Positions 7,696 to 15,347 of a DNA stretch of 64,000 nucleotides are shown piece by piece. The stretch spans positions 18,149 to 82,148 of IMG/VR virus record IMGVR_UViG_3300032117_000015; one strand, 5' to 3'. The first letter of the stretch is position 1. Each line of letters opens with the position of its first letter. This DNA comes from a virus. The translations under genes and the position numbers were made by a program. A model generated the notes under the pieces. It was given only the letters and a program-made list of their open reading frames with translations, was not told where the DNA came from and ran no database searches.

Positions 7696-7724
7696 TTGAC
7701 ACCTCCTGCGGGAGGTGTTATAAT
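7696..7724 (+). promoter_or_regulatory. Consensus sigma70 promoter with an 8-bp inverted repeat in its spacer
   Basis: TTGACA (7696-7701), a 17-base spacer, and TATAAT (7719-7724) give a full-consensus promoter for the VWA gene. The spacer region also contains a perfect inverted repeat, ACACCTCC (7699-7706) / GGAGGTGT (7711-7718) with loop TGCG. Transcribed from upstream it forms a GC-rich hairpin that could terminate or attenuate the MoxR transcript; as DNA it could be an operator. ATG 7754 follows with AAGGAA as ribosome site. Confidence 0.85.
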
Positions 7725-7753
7725 ATATACTATAGTAACAATTAAGGAAAAAC

Positions 7754-8938
7754 ATGTCACATACCGATCCAGTAATTGACAAAATTATCGTAGCCCGTGT
7801 GGGTCTACTGTTGCGTCATCCGTTTTTTGGAAACTTAGCAACACGTCTTAAAATTGAAGAAGGATCTGAATGGTTACCGACAGCCGCTACAGACGGACGT
7901 CACATCTATTTCAACAGAGAGTTTTTTGAAAAACTTACTATTAAGCAAGTCGAATTCGTTATTGCACACGAAATCTTGCATAATGTATTTGATCACATGG
8001 GCCGTCGTGAAGGACGAGATCCACAAATTTTTAACATTGCCGCAGACTATTGCGTAAACGGACAAACTGTCCGTGATCACATCGGCGATCACAATGTTCC
8101 AGACATCAAAATCTTCCATGATCCTAAATACTACGGCATGAGTGCTGAAGAAATTTATGACAAGATTTACGATGAATATGATGAACAACAATTACAAGCT
8201 CTTGGTCAATTGTTAGATGAACACATTGACTGGGGTAAAGATGGTAAAGATGGCCAGCCAAAATATACTAAAGAACAGTTAAAAGAAATTCGTGACGAAA
8301 TGCGCGAAGCAACTATCGCGGCCGCTCAAGCCGCGGGTGCGGGTAATACTCCTGCTAGCGTACAGCGCATGATTAAGGAATTCACAGAGCCTAAGATGAA
8401 TTGGCGTGAAATACTACGTCAACAAATTCAAAGCACTATTAAAAATGACTTTAGTTTTATGCGTCCTAACCGCAAAGGTTGGCACATGAGTGCTATTCTT
8501 CCAGGTCAACAGTTTCAAGAAACTATTGACATCTGTGTAGCAATTGACATGTCTGGTTCTATTGGAGACGAGCAAGCAAAAGACTTCTTAACAGAGATTA
8601 AGGGTATTATGCAAGAGTACAAGGACTTTAAAATTAAAGTATGGTGCTTCGATACTCGTGTTTACAACGAACAAGATTATGATGGTTATTCAATGGATGA
8701 CTTTGATAACTACGAGCCAATGGGCGGTGGCGGAACTGAGTTCGATGCTAACTGGGAATACATGAAGGAAAATGATATTCAGCCTAAGAAGTTTATCATG
8801 TTTACTGACGGTTATCCTTGGGGTAGCTGGGGTGATGAAAACTACTGTGATACAGTATTCATTATCCATGGTAATGATAAGATTGTTCCACCATTTGGTG
8901 AACATGCTTATTACGAATTTAAAACTGAACACGCATAA
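7754..8938 (+). CDS. Metallopeptidase-like plus VWA-domain protein (MoxR partner, DUF2201-type)
   Basis: A 394-residue two-domain protein. The N-terminal domain carries a zincin-like HEILH motif (H72, E73, H76) within a helix, as in the putative metallopeptidase domain of DUF2201-type proteins. The C-terminal part is a von Willebrand A domain with a MIDAS-type DMSGS at about 265-269, a GGGGTEFDA stretch supplying the conserved Thr, and FTDG near 352. The middle (about 150-200) is a charged linker. Such proteins are encoded beside MoxR ATPases, exactly as here. Whether the HExxH site is active cannot be told from sequence. It is driven by its own consensus promoter. Confidence 0.85.
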   Translation: MSHTDPVIDKIIVARVGLLLRHPFFGNLATRLKIEEGSEWLPTAATDGRHIYFNREFFEKLTIKQVEFVIAHEILHNVFDHMGRREGRDPQIFNIAADYCVNGQTVRDHIGDHNVPDIKIFHDPKYYGMSAEEIYDKIYDEYDEQQLQALGQLLDEHIDWGKDGKDGQPKYTKEQLKEIRDEMREATIAAAQAAGAGNTPASVQRMIKEFTEPKMNWREILRQQIQSTIKNDFSFMRPNRKGWHMSAILPGQQFQETIDICVAIDMSGSIGDEQAKDFLTEIKGIMQEYKDFKIKVWCFDTRVYNEQDYDGYSMDDFDNYEPMGGGGTEFDANWEYMKENDIQPKKFIMFTDGYPWGSWGDENYCDTVFIIHGNDKIVPPFGEHAYYEFKTEHA

Positions 8939-9225
8939 TGGCATTAAAATCAGGCAAACCCAATCCTTTAAACTACTTTGACTTACGTAGGGTCGAGTTT
9001 GCCTGCCCGCATTTTAAATACACTACTTTAGATAGATACACTCCACAGCTGGTTAGAGCTGTAGATAGCTGGATTCGCCAAAATCTAAACAATAGATATT
9101 ACATCGGGCAGGACATAGAACTGGATAATACTAACACAATCGTGTATAATACTACCATAGGCTTTGAATCAGAAAAAGAACTAAGTTTTTTCACAATTGC
9201 CTGTCCACATCTTCAAACGAGATAA
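8938..9225 (+). CDS. Small hypothetical protein
   Basis: A 95-residue protein whose ATG overlaps the VWA gene stop (TAATG). It contains a paired C-P-H motif, FACPHF near residue 23 and IACPHL near the C-terminus, giving two Cys and two His that might bind one metal ion. It has the look of a small accessory of the MoxR-VWA pair because of the coupled start, but nothing else supports that. No family recognised. Confidence 0.6.
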   Translation: MALKSGKPNPLNYFDLRRVEFACPHFKYTTLDRYTPQLVRAVDSWIRQNLNNRYYIGQDIELDNTNTIVYNTTIGFESEKELSFFTIACPHLQTR

Positions 9226-9227
9226 TT

Positions 9228-9258
9228 ATATACGTACTTTCAAAGGAGATACGTATAT
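9228..9258 (+). promoter_or_regulatory. 9-bp inverted repeat enclosing the ribosome site of the next gene
   Basis: ATATACGTA (9228-9236) and TACGTATAT (9250-9258) are a perfect 9-bp inverted repeat. The 13-base loop contains AAGGAG (9243-9248), and the right arm covers the first two bases of ATG 9257. In RNA the hairpin would present the Shine-Dalgarno in the loop but bury the start codon, so a translational control is possible; a DNA operator is the alternative. Confidence 0.55.
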
Positions 9259-9520
9259 GACAGATACAGTACAACAACCACAACAAGATAGCACAGATTT
9301 GACTATTAACGATTTGAACTCGTTAAAAGTAATTATCGATATTGCTAGTTCACGTGGTGCATTCAAACCAAACGAAATGGTAGCAGTTGGACAAACTTAT
9401 ACCAAACTAGAAACATTCTTGAATACAGTTGCTAAACAGCAACAAGCTCAAGCACCGGCTCAAGCGCCAGCTCAAACACCAGCCGATCAAGCAGTTGCAA
9501 ATACTGTAGCAGGAGTATAA
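9257..9520 (+). CDS. Conserved T4-like hypothetical protein
   Basis: An 87-residue protein; the start at 9257 is chosen because AAGGAG lies 8 bases upstream, whereas the in-frame ATG at 9197 is inside the previous gene. The core LTINDLNSLKVIIDIASSRG and FKPNEMVAVGQTYTKLETFL is a pattern I recall as conserved among aquatic T4-like phages. The C-terminus is a low-complexity Ala/Pro/Gln tail (repeats of QAPAQ). Probably a small helical protein; role unknown. Confidence 0.72.
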   Translation: MTDTVQQPQQDSTDLTINDLNSLKVIIDIASSRGAFKPNEMVAVGQTYTKLETFLNTVAKQQQAQAPAQAPAQTPADQAVANTVAGV

Positions 9521-9524
9521 TACT

Positions 9525-10166
9525 ATGGCTGAACTTAAACACATCGGCCGCGTTATTGCCACTAACAAAAAATGTGTAGTGGCATATCGCACGTTGCCAG
9601 GGGATGCTTACTATTGTTTGATTGTCCCAACAGAAAACTTGCCTGACATTTACCATGACTCTTTGATTAATCTAGTCGAGAGTAGTGCTGGACAAGATGC
9701 TTATGAATTTGCAGAAGCGTTGGATCGTAGTCGATTCCCAGATGGTTCAAATATGTTACGTTGGCTACATGGTAATAACAGACTAATTAAAATTGGTACT
9801 AGTGCTGTTGAAATGACTCCAACTACTGGATTTTCGATTGTGCTTTCAGAACTAAATCAAATCATTGCTGAACAGCGTGGTTTATCAGTTGACGATTTAG
9901 CATTGAAATCAAGTCTTGATCCTAAAGATAATGCTAATGCCAAGGTTGCCGAAAATCAGCTTGTTAAAACTACAGAAACTGCTAAGAAGCCTGAAGCTAA
10001 ACCAACAGCCGAAGTTGTTAATGCCGAACCAGCAGTCGATGCAACACCAGAAGATCAAGCAAAATTTTTCCGTAGTCAAGCAGATAAGCTAGCTAAACAA
10101 GCCGCAGAAATGCGCCGTAAAGCAGAAGAATTGTCACCTACTAAGAAAAAAACAATAGTTAAATGA
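9525..10166 (+). CDS. Conserved T4-like hypothetical protein
   Basis: A 213-residue protein with AGGAG at 9510-9514 before its ATG. The N-terminal domain (about 1-125) is globular, with YRTLPGDAYYCLIVPTENLP, EFAEALDRSRFPDG and MLRWLHGN blocks. The C-terminal 80 residues are a low-complexity Ala/Lys/Glu linker ending in a helix (FFRSQADKLAKQAAEMRRK). The arrangement, with the 87-residue gene before and the 106-residue gene after, seems conserved in related phages. No enzymatic motif seen. Confidence 0.7.
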   Translation: MAELKHIGRVIATNKKCVVAYRTLPGDAYYCLIVPTENLPDIYHDSLINLVESSAGQDAYEFAEALDRSRFPDGSNMLRWLHGNNRLIKIGTSAVEMTPTTGFSIVLSELNQIIAEQRGLSVDDLALKSSLDPKDNANAKVAENQLVKTTETAKKPEAKPTAEVVNAEPAVDATPEDQAKFFRSQADKLAKQAAEMRRKAEELSPTKKKTIVK

Positions 10167-10483
10167 CCAAATCGGGAAGACCACTTCCCAAGGACGTCAT
10201 AGAACATTGGCCTGAAGTATTCGGTGAAGTACACTTAAACGTGTTACCTCTAGGGTATCTCCATACCGTTTTGGTCAATTTTAAAGATGGTAAAACTTGG
10301 GAAATAAAAATAACAGCAAAAACCAAGCGTGAGGGTTGGAAGTCTTTTGAAAAGAATCTTGGAAAACTTTGTAGAACATACGAAGAAAGAATCGACAACA
10401 TAGACTTCAAACTCGACACAGAACGAGTCAAAAAAGATATTGAAAAAGAGACTCAAAAATTTTTAAAGAGAAAGAAGTTATAG
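10163..10483 (+). CDS. Hypothetical basic protein
   Basis: A 106-residue, strongly basic protein whose ATG overlaps the previous stop by 4 bases. The first half reads as a small beta domain (VHLNVLPLGYLHTVLVNFKDGKTWEIKI), the second as a long Lys/Glu-rich helix (RVKKDIEKETQKFLKRKKL). It could bind nucleic acid or a partner encoded next door, but no family is assigned. It ends exactly before thyX. Confidence 0.68.
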   Translation: MTKSGRPLPKDVIEHWPEVFGEVHLNVLPLGYLHTVLVNFKDGKTWEIKITAKTKREGWKSFEKNLGKLCRTYEERIDNIDFKLDTERVKKDIEKETQKFLKRKKL

Positions 10484-11167
10484 ATGAATGTCCGATTACT
10501 CAGTTTCAGCCAGCCAACACAAGAATTTGCTTCTATGGGCATTGATGATGCGCAGGAACTTATCGCATATTGCGCCCGTGTGTCCAATCCTTCCAACCAA
10601 CTTAACACTGAAACATCAGAAAAGCTCATCAAATATCTCATCAAACACAAGCACTGGAGCCCACTTGAAATGGTCAGCGCCTGCATTGAAATCACAACAA
10701 CAAGAGATATTGCAAGACAAATACTCAGACACAGAAGTTTCAGTTTCCAAGAATTTAGCCAACGCTACGCGGATCCAACGAAAGATTTATCATTCGTATA
10801 TCGCGATGCACGAAGACAGGATCTTAAAAATAGACAGAACAGCATAGATTTGGATCTAACAAACGATGCTGATCGTTTCCTTGCCGCTGGTTGGGAAAAC
10901 ATTCAAAAAGGCGTTATTGAAAAATGCCGCGAAGCATATGAATGGGCTATTGTAAATGGCATTGCTAAAGAGCAAGCCCGTGCTGTATTGCCTGAAGGAT
11001 TAATCGAAAGTAGAATTTATATGAATGGTACACTACGCAGTTGGGTACATTTTATCGAACTACGTAGTGCTAATGGTACACAAAAAGAGCATCAAGAAGT
11101 TGCTATTGCTTGTGCAAAAGTTATAGCTGAGATTTTTCCTCTTGCCAACGATTTAGTAGCCAATTAA
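10484..11167 (+). CDS. thyX: Flavin-dependent thymidylate synthase ThyX
   Basis: Makes dTMP from dUMP using methylenetetrahydrofolate, FAD and NADPH. The diagnostic ThyX motif RHRxxSxxxxSxR is complete at residues 82-94. The 227-residue length is normal for the family. Phages carry it to raise dTMP supply for an AT-rich genome. It is the last gene of the rightward block; its 3' end overlaps the convergent glycosyltransferase gene by 47 bases and a terminator hairpin follows. Confidence 0.95.
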   Translation: MNVRLLSFSQPTQEFASMGIDDAQELIAYCARVSNPSNQLNTETSEKLIKYLIKHKHWSPLEMVSACIEITTTRDIARQILRHRSFSFQEFSQRYADPTKDLSFVYRDARRQDLKNRQNSIDLDLTNDADRFLAAGWENIQKGVIEKCREAYEWAIVNGIAKEQARAVLPEGLIESRIYMNGTLRSWVHFIELRSANGTQKEHQEVAIACAKVIAEIFPLANDLVAN

Positions 11168-11795
11168 AATCATTAATCTTAGCAAGTGCCTCCTTATCGG
11201 AGGCATTTTTTTCACCGTATTGTTTGCCTTGAATAGCACCCATATATGCATAACTACCGTGTTCTGCATTGGTATTTAATTGGCACCAGACGTGTAATCT
11301 AGCTAACGATTCCTCATTATTAATCACTGCCAGTTTACAGCATTCTCTAAATGCACTACGCCAAGTACTAAATGGATCTGTATTAAAGGCTGTAATGTTG
11401 CTTATCTTATCTATTGCTTTAAATTTACTACTGATATTTGTAGTCATATCTACAGTATCTGTATTCATATTCATTGTAAGAAATTTTGGTAATAGTTTAA
11501 CTCCGCCATAACCATATGTTAAGCTATTAATAGGATTAATACTACGCCAAACATGGACTACGTCTAAGTCCCATTCGCTTACTTCATAATCAAAATTAAA
11601 ATCATTTAGTATAACTGCATCGGCATCTACGACCCAAAACATTTTAGTCATGGCTTTCTTTGCGGCCGCAATATGAGCTTGATGAATTCCTTTAACACCG
11701 TGTACACGCTTTGCTAAAGGAAATCGTTCTTTTAAACTAGCAAAGTTTTCATCTGCATTTTCTTCATCATATGAAATAAAGATAATATCGTACAT
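11121..11795 (-). CDS. Glycosyltransferase-like protein (GT-A type, DxD)
   Basis: A 224-residue protein with a GT-A-like layout: N-terminal Rossmann-type start (YDIIFISYDEENADENF), the block RFPLAKRVHGVKGIHQAH (about 25-41) and WVVDADA with a DxD metal site at D57/D59. It would transfer a sugar from a nucleotide donor; the acceptor (virion protein, phage DNA or host surface) is unknown. It is a paralogue of the next gene upstream, sharing SYDE, AKRVHGVKG, VDAD and F-x-W-R-x-x-F-R-E blocks. It is last in the leftward cluster and contains the thyX terminator in its 3' end. Confidence 0.75.
   Translation of the reverse strand: MYDIIFISYDEENADENFASLKERFPLAKRVHGVKGIHQAHIAAAKKAMTKMFWVVDADAVILNDFNFDYEVSEWDLDVVHVWRSINPINSLTYGYGGVKLLPKFLTMNMNTDTVDMTTNISSKFKAIDKISNITAFNTDPFSTWRSAFRECCKLAVINNEESLARLHVWCQLNTNAEHGSYAYMGAIQGKQYGEKNASDKEALAKINDFNWLLNRWQEEKSQL
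11187..11212 (+). terminator. Rho-independent terminator of the thyX transcript
   Basis: TGCCTCC (11187-11193), loop TTATC, GGAGGCA (11199-11205), then seven T. It is a classic terminator for rightward transcription, about 20 bases after the thyX stop, and lies inside the coding end of the convergent leftward gene. Confidence 0.9.
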
Positions 11796-12694
11796 TATTT
11801 GCGTCTTCCAATAATACGTGGAGTATTAAGATATACAGTTTTAAAGAATTTACTACCTGCACCATCTAAATTAGCAATTTCTAAACTACCTTGTTTAGCA
11901 AGTTCTTTTCCTAAGAAGTTAATATACTTTGACATTTCTTCTGGCTCTGCTTGCTCGTGTGTAGTGTTCCAGTATTCTGTTAACCATTCAAAATCACGAA
12001 CTTGGCTGTAGTCCCAATCTGTAAACATAGTTTTATAACAGCCTTCTCTTGCACCCATTATACTCCAAATTCCGTTTTCTACGTCGGCACCTACTGAACA
12101 CCATACAAGTAATCTATGATAGTTTTGCCACCAAATCTTTTTAAGGTCATTTACCTTATTGCCTTGATCCAATGACATTTTTACGCCTTCACGGAATCCT
12201 GCTCTCCATGCTTGGAACGGAGTAGCGTTAGTAAAGCTCTCGCTATAACTAGTATTAAATTGATAGTAGCGATTATCAAAACAAAATTCTACACGACCTT
12301 TTGCATCATTAGGATCTGCATTTTCATGTGTCTTCATTTCGTTAACAAACTTACGTGTCCATAATTTAAGTCCACCATTACCGTACATAAGTCCGTTAAC
12401 GTGTACTTTGCCACACCAGCTAAAAACATTTTCTGGAGTACATCGTATTTCTTCTAAATCTATCTCTACATTTAAAAAATCTGGATCAACAATATTGTCA
12501 GCATCGACTGTAACAAAGTATTCAGTTTCACTTAATGCGGCACAGGCTTTATGCGCGGCATCACTGCCTTTAACTCCATGTACACGTTTAGCCCAAGGCA
12601 CCTTAGTACACAAATCAGCATAATTCTTTTCAGCGTTGGGCTCATCATAACTAAGAAAGATGATGTCTTGTTCGATAATTTTAATTTTATCCAT
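11795..12694 (-). CDS. Glycosyltransferase-like protein (GT-A type, DxD), paralogue of the downstream gene
   Basis: A 299-residue relative of the 224-residue protein encoded just downstream: IIFLSYDEPNAEKNY, WAKRVHGVKGSDAAH, and VTVDADN with the DxD pair D64/D66, plus TPFQAWRAGFREG and RLLVWCSVG in matching order. The C-terminal 60 residues (from EEMSKYINFLGKEL) are an extra segment ending in a basic tail. The stop shares a base with the next start, so the two are coupled. Sugar and acceptor unknown. The pair probably arose by duplication. Confidence 0.75.
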   Translation of the reverse strand: MDKIKIIEQDIIFLSYDEPNAEKNYADLCTKVPWAKRVHGVKGSDAAHKACAALSETEYFVTVDADNIVDPDFLNVEIDLEEIRCTPENVFSWCGKVHVNGLMYGNGGLKLWTRKFVNEMKTHENADPNDAKGRVEFCFDNRYYQFNTSYSESFTNATPFQAWRAGFREGVKMSLDQGNKVNDLKKIWWQNYHRLLVWCSVGADVENGIWSIMGAREGCYKTMFTDWDYSQVRDFEWLTEYWNTTHEQAEPEEMSKYINFLGKELAKQGSLEIANLDGAGSKFFKTVYLNTPRIIGRRK

Positions 12695-13274
12695 TTTTAA
12701 TTAATCCGTAACTTTGAAAGTATATCCTTGATGATATGGATATCTTGTCTATTTGATTTTCTATTTTGCTTGCAAAAGGAACTATTATCTTTTCCTGTTC
12801 CATCAAATCTTTAACATCAATTAGTATGCTTCTGATTAGAAAATCAAAATCATTTTTAAGCATTACAAAAAATATAGTATTATTAGTTATACTATCAGCA
12901 AGCCTTGTTTTGGCTTTTTCAGTTAATCTAAAACACCAATTTTTTTCATTTGCATTCCACTCGACAATTAATTCTGTATTTTTATTAGGAGGATTTTTAA
13001 TCCACTGAAAAACACTATTTCTAAATCCGTACAATTGGTTTGTTATTTGCATTAATGTTAACTCTGTTTTTCCATTAATGCCTTTAGAATATCCTATTAT
13101 ATAATCCCTAGTGTACTTTTCTTTTTTCATAAATGCGTCATATTCTTCCGCAGATATTTCAAATGCACATTTTTCTGTAGGGGATTTTTGATTAGAAATA
13201 TGTGTTATAACTCCCGACTTTTTATCGTAAATCAAATAGTATTTTTGTGGAGGAGTAAATTTAAATCTTGCCAT
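12687..13274 (-). CDS. Hypothetical protein in glycosyltransferase cluster
   Basis: A 195-residue protein of unknown function, well translated from GGAGGAAAT just before its ATG. It appears alpha/beta with an N-terminal strand-rich part (KYYLIYDKKSGVITHIS) and a helical C-terminal half (DFLIRSILIDVKDLMEQEK). It sits between two pairs of glycosyltransferase-like genes and overlaps both neighbours by 8 and 14 bases, so it is in their operon. I recall similar proteins in aquatic T4-like phages but no role. Confidence 0.65.
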   Translation of the reverse strand: MARFKFTPPQKYYLIYDKKSGVITHISNQKSPTEKCAFEISAEEYDAFMKKEKYTRDYIIGYSKGINGKTELTLMQITNQLYGFRNSVFQWIKNPPNKNTELIVEWNANEKNWCFRLTEKAKTRLADSITNNTIFFVMLKNDFDFLIRSILIDVKDLMEQEKIIVPFASKIENQIDKISISSRIYFQSYGLIKNG

Positions 13275-14106
13275 TTATTTCCTCCAACTGTTCAATTAGT
13301 TCTGTTGTCATGAAATCTTTTTCAACATAGTGAAATACACCCTGTTGTTTTATATTACCGACAATTAAATCTCCACGTTCATTTAAAACAAACGGTACAA
13401 TATCTTGCCAGCTATCGACACCAACTGGCCAATCTTGCAAAGGAACTTTCATATGCACAAATCTCATAGGATTTAATACATCTAATGCTTCTTGATGTAT
13501 GCCCATAATTTCGATAGCAATTGCCGAAGCAAGATCCATACTTAACCATTTTTGATAATAATTAGGGGCAAAAATGTCATAGCATCCTTCCCAGTTATTA
13601 CAAATAAATTCTAGTACTTTATAAAAATTATATGCTGTATCCGATTTTTTAAAGTAGTGTAATGCAAAGTATAGGTTTGATAACTTGTTAGCAATAAATG
13701 TTTTTCTATGAAATTTATCAACAGGAATATGTTCTTGTTTGTAATTAGTAATATATGAACAGAATTTGATGTCAAAATTGCCGCAATATTTCCACCAGTC
13801 ACTTATATCTTCTAACATTAGCATGTCTGCATCTAGTACTATTGTTTCATGGTATGGAGATACGTGATATAATTTCCAGCGGTGCTCGGCCGCAAATTGA
13901 TTGCTTGCTGTATTTTCAAACCAAGGAATAGGAATGATTTGATCAAATGCTTTTCGATATTTTTTAGAAACAGCACTATTGGTAACCAGAGAAACATCCT
14001 TTACTTCAGTTTGACTATTTTTAATACTTAATGCCAATGCATAGGCTTGTTGAATATAATCAACTGTATCTGTATTTTGTGCAAAAATTAAAAATCCTTT
14101 AGACAC
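13261..14106 (-). CDS. Glycosyltransferase-like protein (GT8-like, DxD)
   Basis: About 281 residues from a GTG start at 14106, chosen because GGAGG lies 5 bases upstream (14112-14116); an ATG at 14118 would add four residues. The N-terminus FLIFAQNTDTVDYIQQAYALALSI and the metal site IVLDADML (DxD at about 92/94) resemble GT8-type transferases. KFCSYITNYK and MDLASAIAIEI match the order of substrate-binding parts. It is a paralogue of the gene upstream, which opens with the same AQN...DYI pattern. Donor sugar and acceptor are not predictable. Confidence 0.75.
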   Translation of the reverse strand: MSKGFLIFAQNTDTVDYIQQAYALALSIKNSQTEVKDVSLVTNSAVSKKYRKAFDQIIPIPWFENTASNQFAAEHRWKLYHVSPYHETIVLDADMLMLEDISDWWKYCGNFDIKFCSYITNYKQEHIPVDKFHRKTFIANKLSNLYFALHYFKKSDTAYNFYKVLEFICNNWEGCYDIFAPNYYQKWLSMDLASAIAIEIMGIHQEALDVLNPMRFVHMKVPLQDWPVGVDSWQDIVPFVLNERGDLIVGNIKQQGVFHYVEKDFMTTELIEQLEEINGKI

Positions 14107-14947
14107 CATAGCCTCCATCGATATAACGATTTAAACTAAATTTGTTCATAACATGCACATCTAACCCTGTGGTTTTTATTGCAGTATATTCTCCTAAATG
14201 ATTTTTCTTTTCTACTAAAAATTTCATTTTGTTGCCATCAGTACTAATCAATATATCTTTGTCCGATGTATAAATCATTTTACCAGGCAATTCTACAGTA
14301 AATTCACCTTCTGTTTTTCCATTAAAGATATGTATTGCAATACTAAATGCTGTATCATTTCTAAATGCAGGAGCATCAATAGTATAAAGGGTTCTAAAAT
14401 AAATCCAATTTACCTTAATATATTCTATGAGGTCAAAGAAAGATTGCATCAAAGGCGTTTTATCAAATATAAAAACTGTTGCCCAGTAAAATGGGATACT
14501 AAAAGGATTTATACGTTTAAATGCATTGAGTTCTCGTTCTGAAACTAAATCAAAACTGTTTCTGTAAATTTGAAATTCGTATTGATTATATAATGCAGGT
14601 TTAAGTACACTAGAATTTAAAATGTAATCAGTATCCATAACAAGTGTTCTATCGTATGGTGTTAAATCATAAACACTACTACGAGAAAAGTTTTTCCATT
14701 CTGCAGTTATTCCTGTGAGAGATCCGTCATGGAATCTTCTGTGTTGTGCAGGACCCGATTCTTCTAATTGTATAACTTTATCAAATCCGTGATCGGGGAA
14801 ATTAGCCTGCAACCATTTATGGTCATCCGTTATTAGACTAACTGGAATATCTAGATATTGTTTAATTCTACTTGCGGCAAAAATTGCCATCTTAATATAA
14901 TCAATACTAGAATTATTTTGTGCAATAAGCACCGCACCTATTGTCAT
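14099..14947 (-). CDS. Glycosyltransferase-like protein (DxD), paralogue of the downstream gene
   Basis: A 282-residue protein opening with AVLIAQNNSSIDYIKMAIFAASRIK and carrying LVMDTDYIL with the DxD pair D105/D107, followed by a Tyr/Trp/Phe-rich region that could form the acceptor site. It closely parallels the downstream 281-residue gene and overlaps its start by 8 bases. I infer a nucleotide-sugar transferase or nucleotide-diphosphosugar-binding protein, cytoplasmic. A degenerate, non-catalytic copy cannot be excluded. Confidence 0.72.
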   Translation of the reverse strand: MTIGAVLIAQNNSSIDYIKMAIFAASRIKQYLDIPVSLITDDHKWLQANFPDHGFDKVIQLEESGPAQHRRFHDGSLTGITAEWKNFSRSSVYDLTPYDRTLVMDTDYILNSSVLKPALYNQYEFQIYRNSFDLVSERELNAFKRINPFSIPFYWATVFIFDKTPLMQSFFDLIEYIKVNWIYFRTLYTIDAPAFRNDTAFSIAIHIFNGKTEGEFTVELPGKMIYTSDKDILISTDGNKMKFLVEKKNHLGEYTAIKTTGLDVHVMNKFSLNRYIDGGYGV

Positions 14948-15294
14948 AGCTCGACTATATCCGCAATCTTTCTTTTGCGTTTTAAATCATTATACTTTAC
15001 AGCATAGTCGTTCGTAGATTCAAAATATATAAAAGAAATATCATCTAAAAACTTTTGAACATCTCCAATAAGAACTGGAAAGTTATTAACATCTATAAAT
15101 GCCACATCGTTAGTATAACCTAAATCTATGACTGTTTTAGTAAAGCTGATTAAATCTGGTGTGATTTTGAATGTTGCACCGTTGGTATAATACACCAATT
15201 TCTGGTTGTATTCTTCTAAAATAATTCTTCTTTGATTTGAAAGTGTAGCAGTATAATTTGCAACTGCAAACGCTTTTTCAATTCTTTCATCCAT
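14944..15294 (-). CDS. Conserved T4-like hypothetical protein, first gene of the glycosyltransferase cluster
   Basis: A 116-residue protein whose pattern (MDERIEKAF..ANYTATLSNQRRI, VYYTNGATFKITPDLISF, IDVNNFPVLIGDVQKFLDDI, YAVKYNDLKRKRKIADIVE) I recall from aquatic T4-like phages near tail genes. GGAG lies 6 bases before the ATG. It is the first gene after the promoter at 15315-15343 and overlaps the following glycosyltransferase gene by 4 bases. Function unknown. Confidence 0.72.
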   Translation of the reverse strand: MDERIEKAFAVANYTATLSNQRRIILEEYNQKLVYYTNGATFKITPDLISFTKTVIDLGYTNDVAFIDVNNFPVLIGDVQKFLDDISFIYFESTNDYAVKYNDLKRKRKIADIVEL

Positions 15295-15304
15295 AAGAAA
15301 CTCC

Positions 15305-15343
15305 GTAGTGTACTATGATACACTACAGTAGTTAGCTTGTCAA
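15305..15343 (-). promoter_or_regulatory. Sigma70-like promoter with operator-like inverted repeat over the -10 box
   Basis: Read on the minus strand: TTGACA at 15343-15338, a 17-base spacer, and TATCAT at 15320-15315. A perfect 8-bp inverted repeat, GTAGTGTA (15305-15312) and TACACTAC (15319-15326) with loop CTATGA, covers the -10 box. This is the usual geometry of a repressor operator. It drives the leftward glycosyltransferase cluster independently of the late tail block upstream. Confidence 0.8.
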
Positions 15344-15347
15344 GTAA

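Noticed and set aside
10488-10847. Rightward 119-codon frame within thyX
   Set aside because: Alternative frame of thyX, whose motif is complete in the annotated frame.
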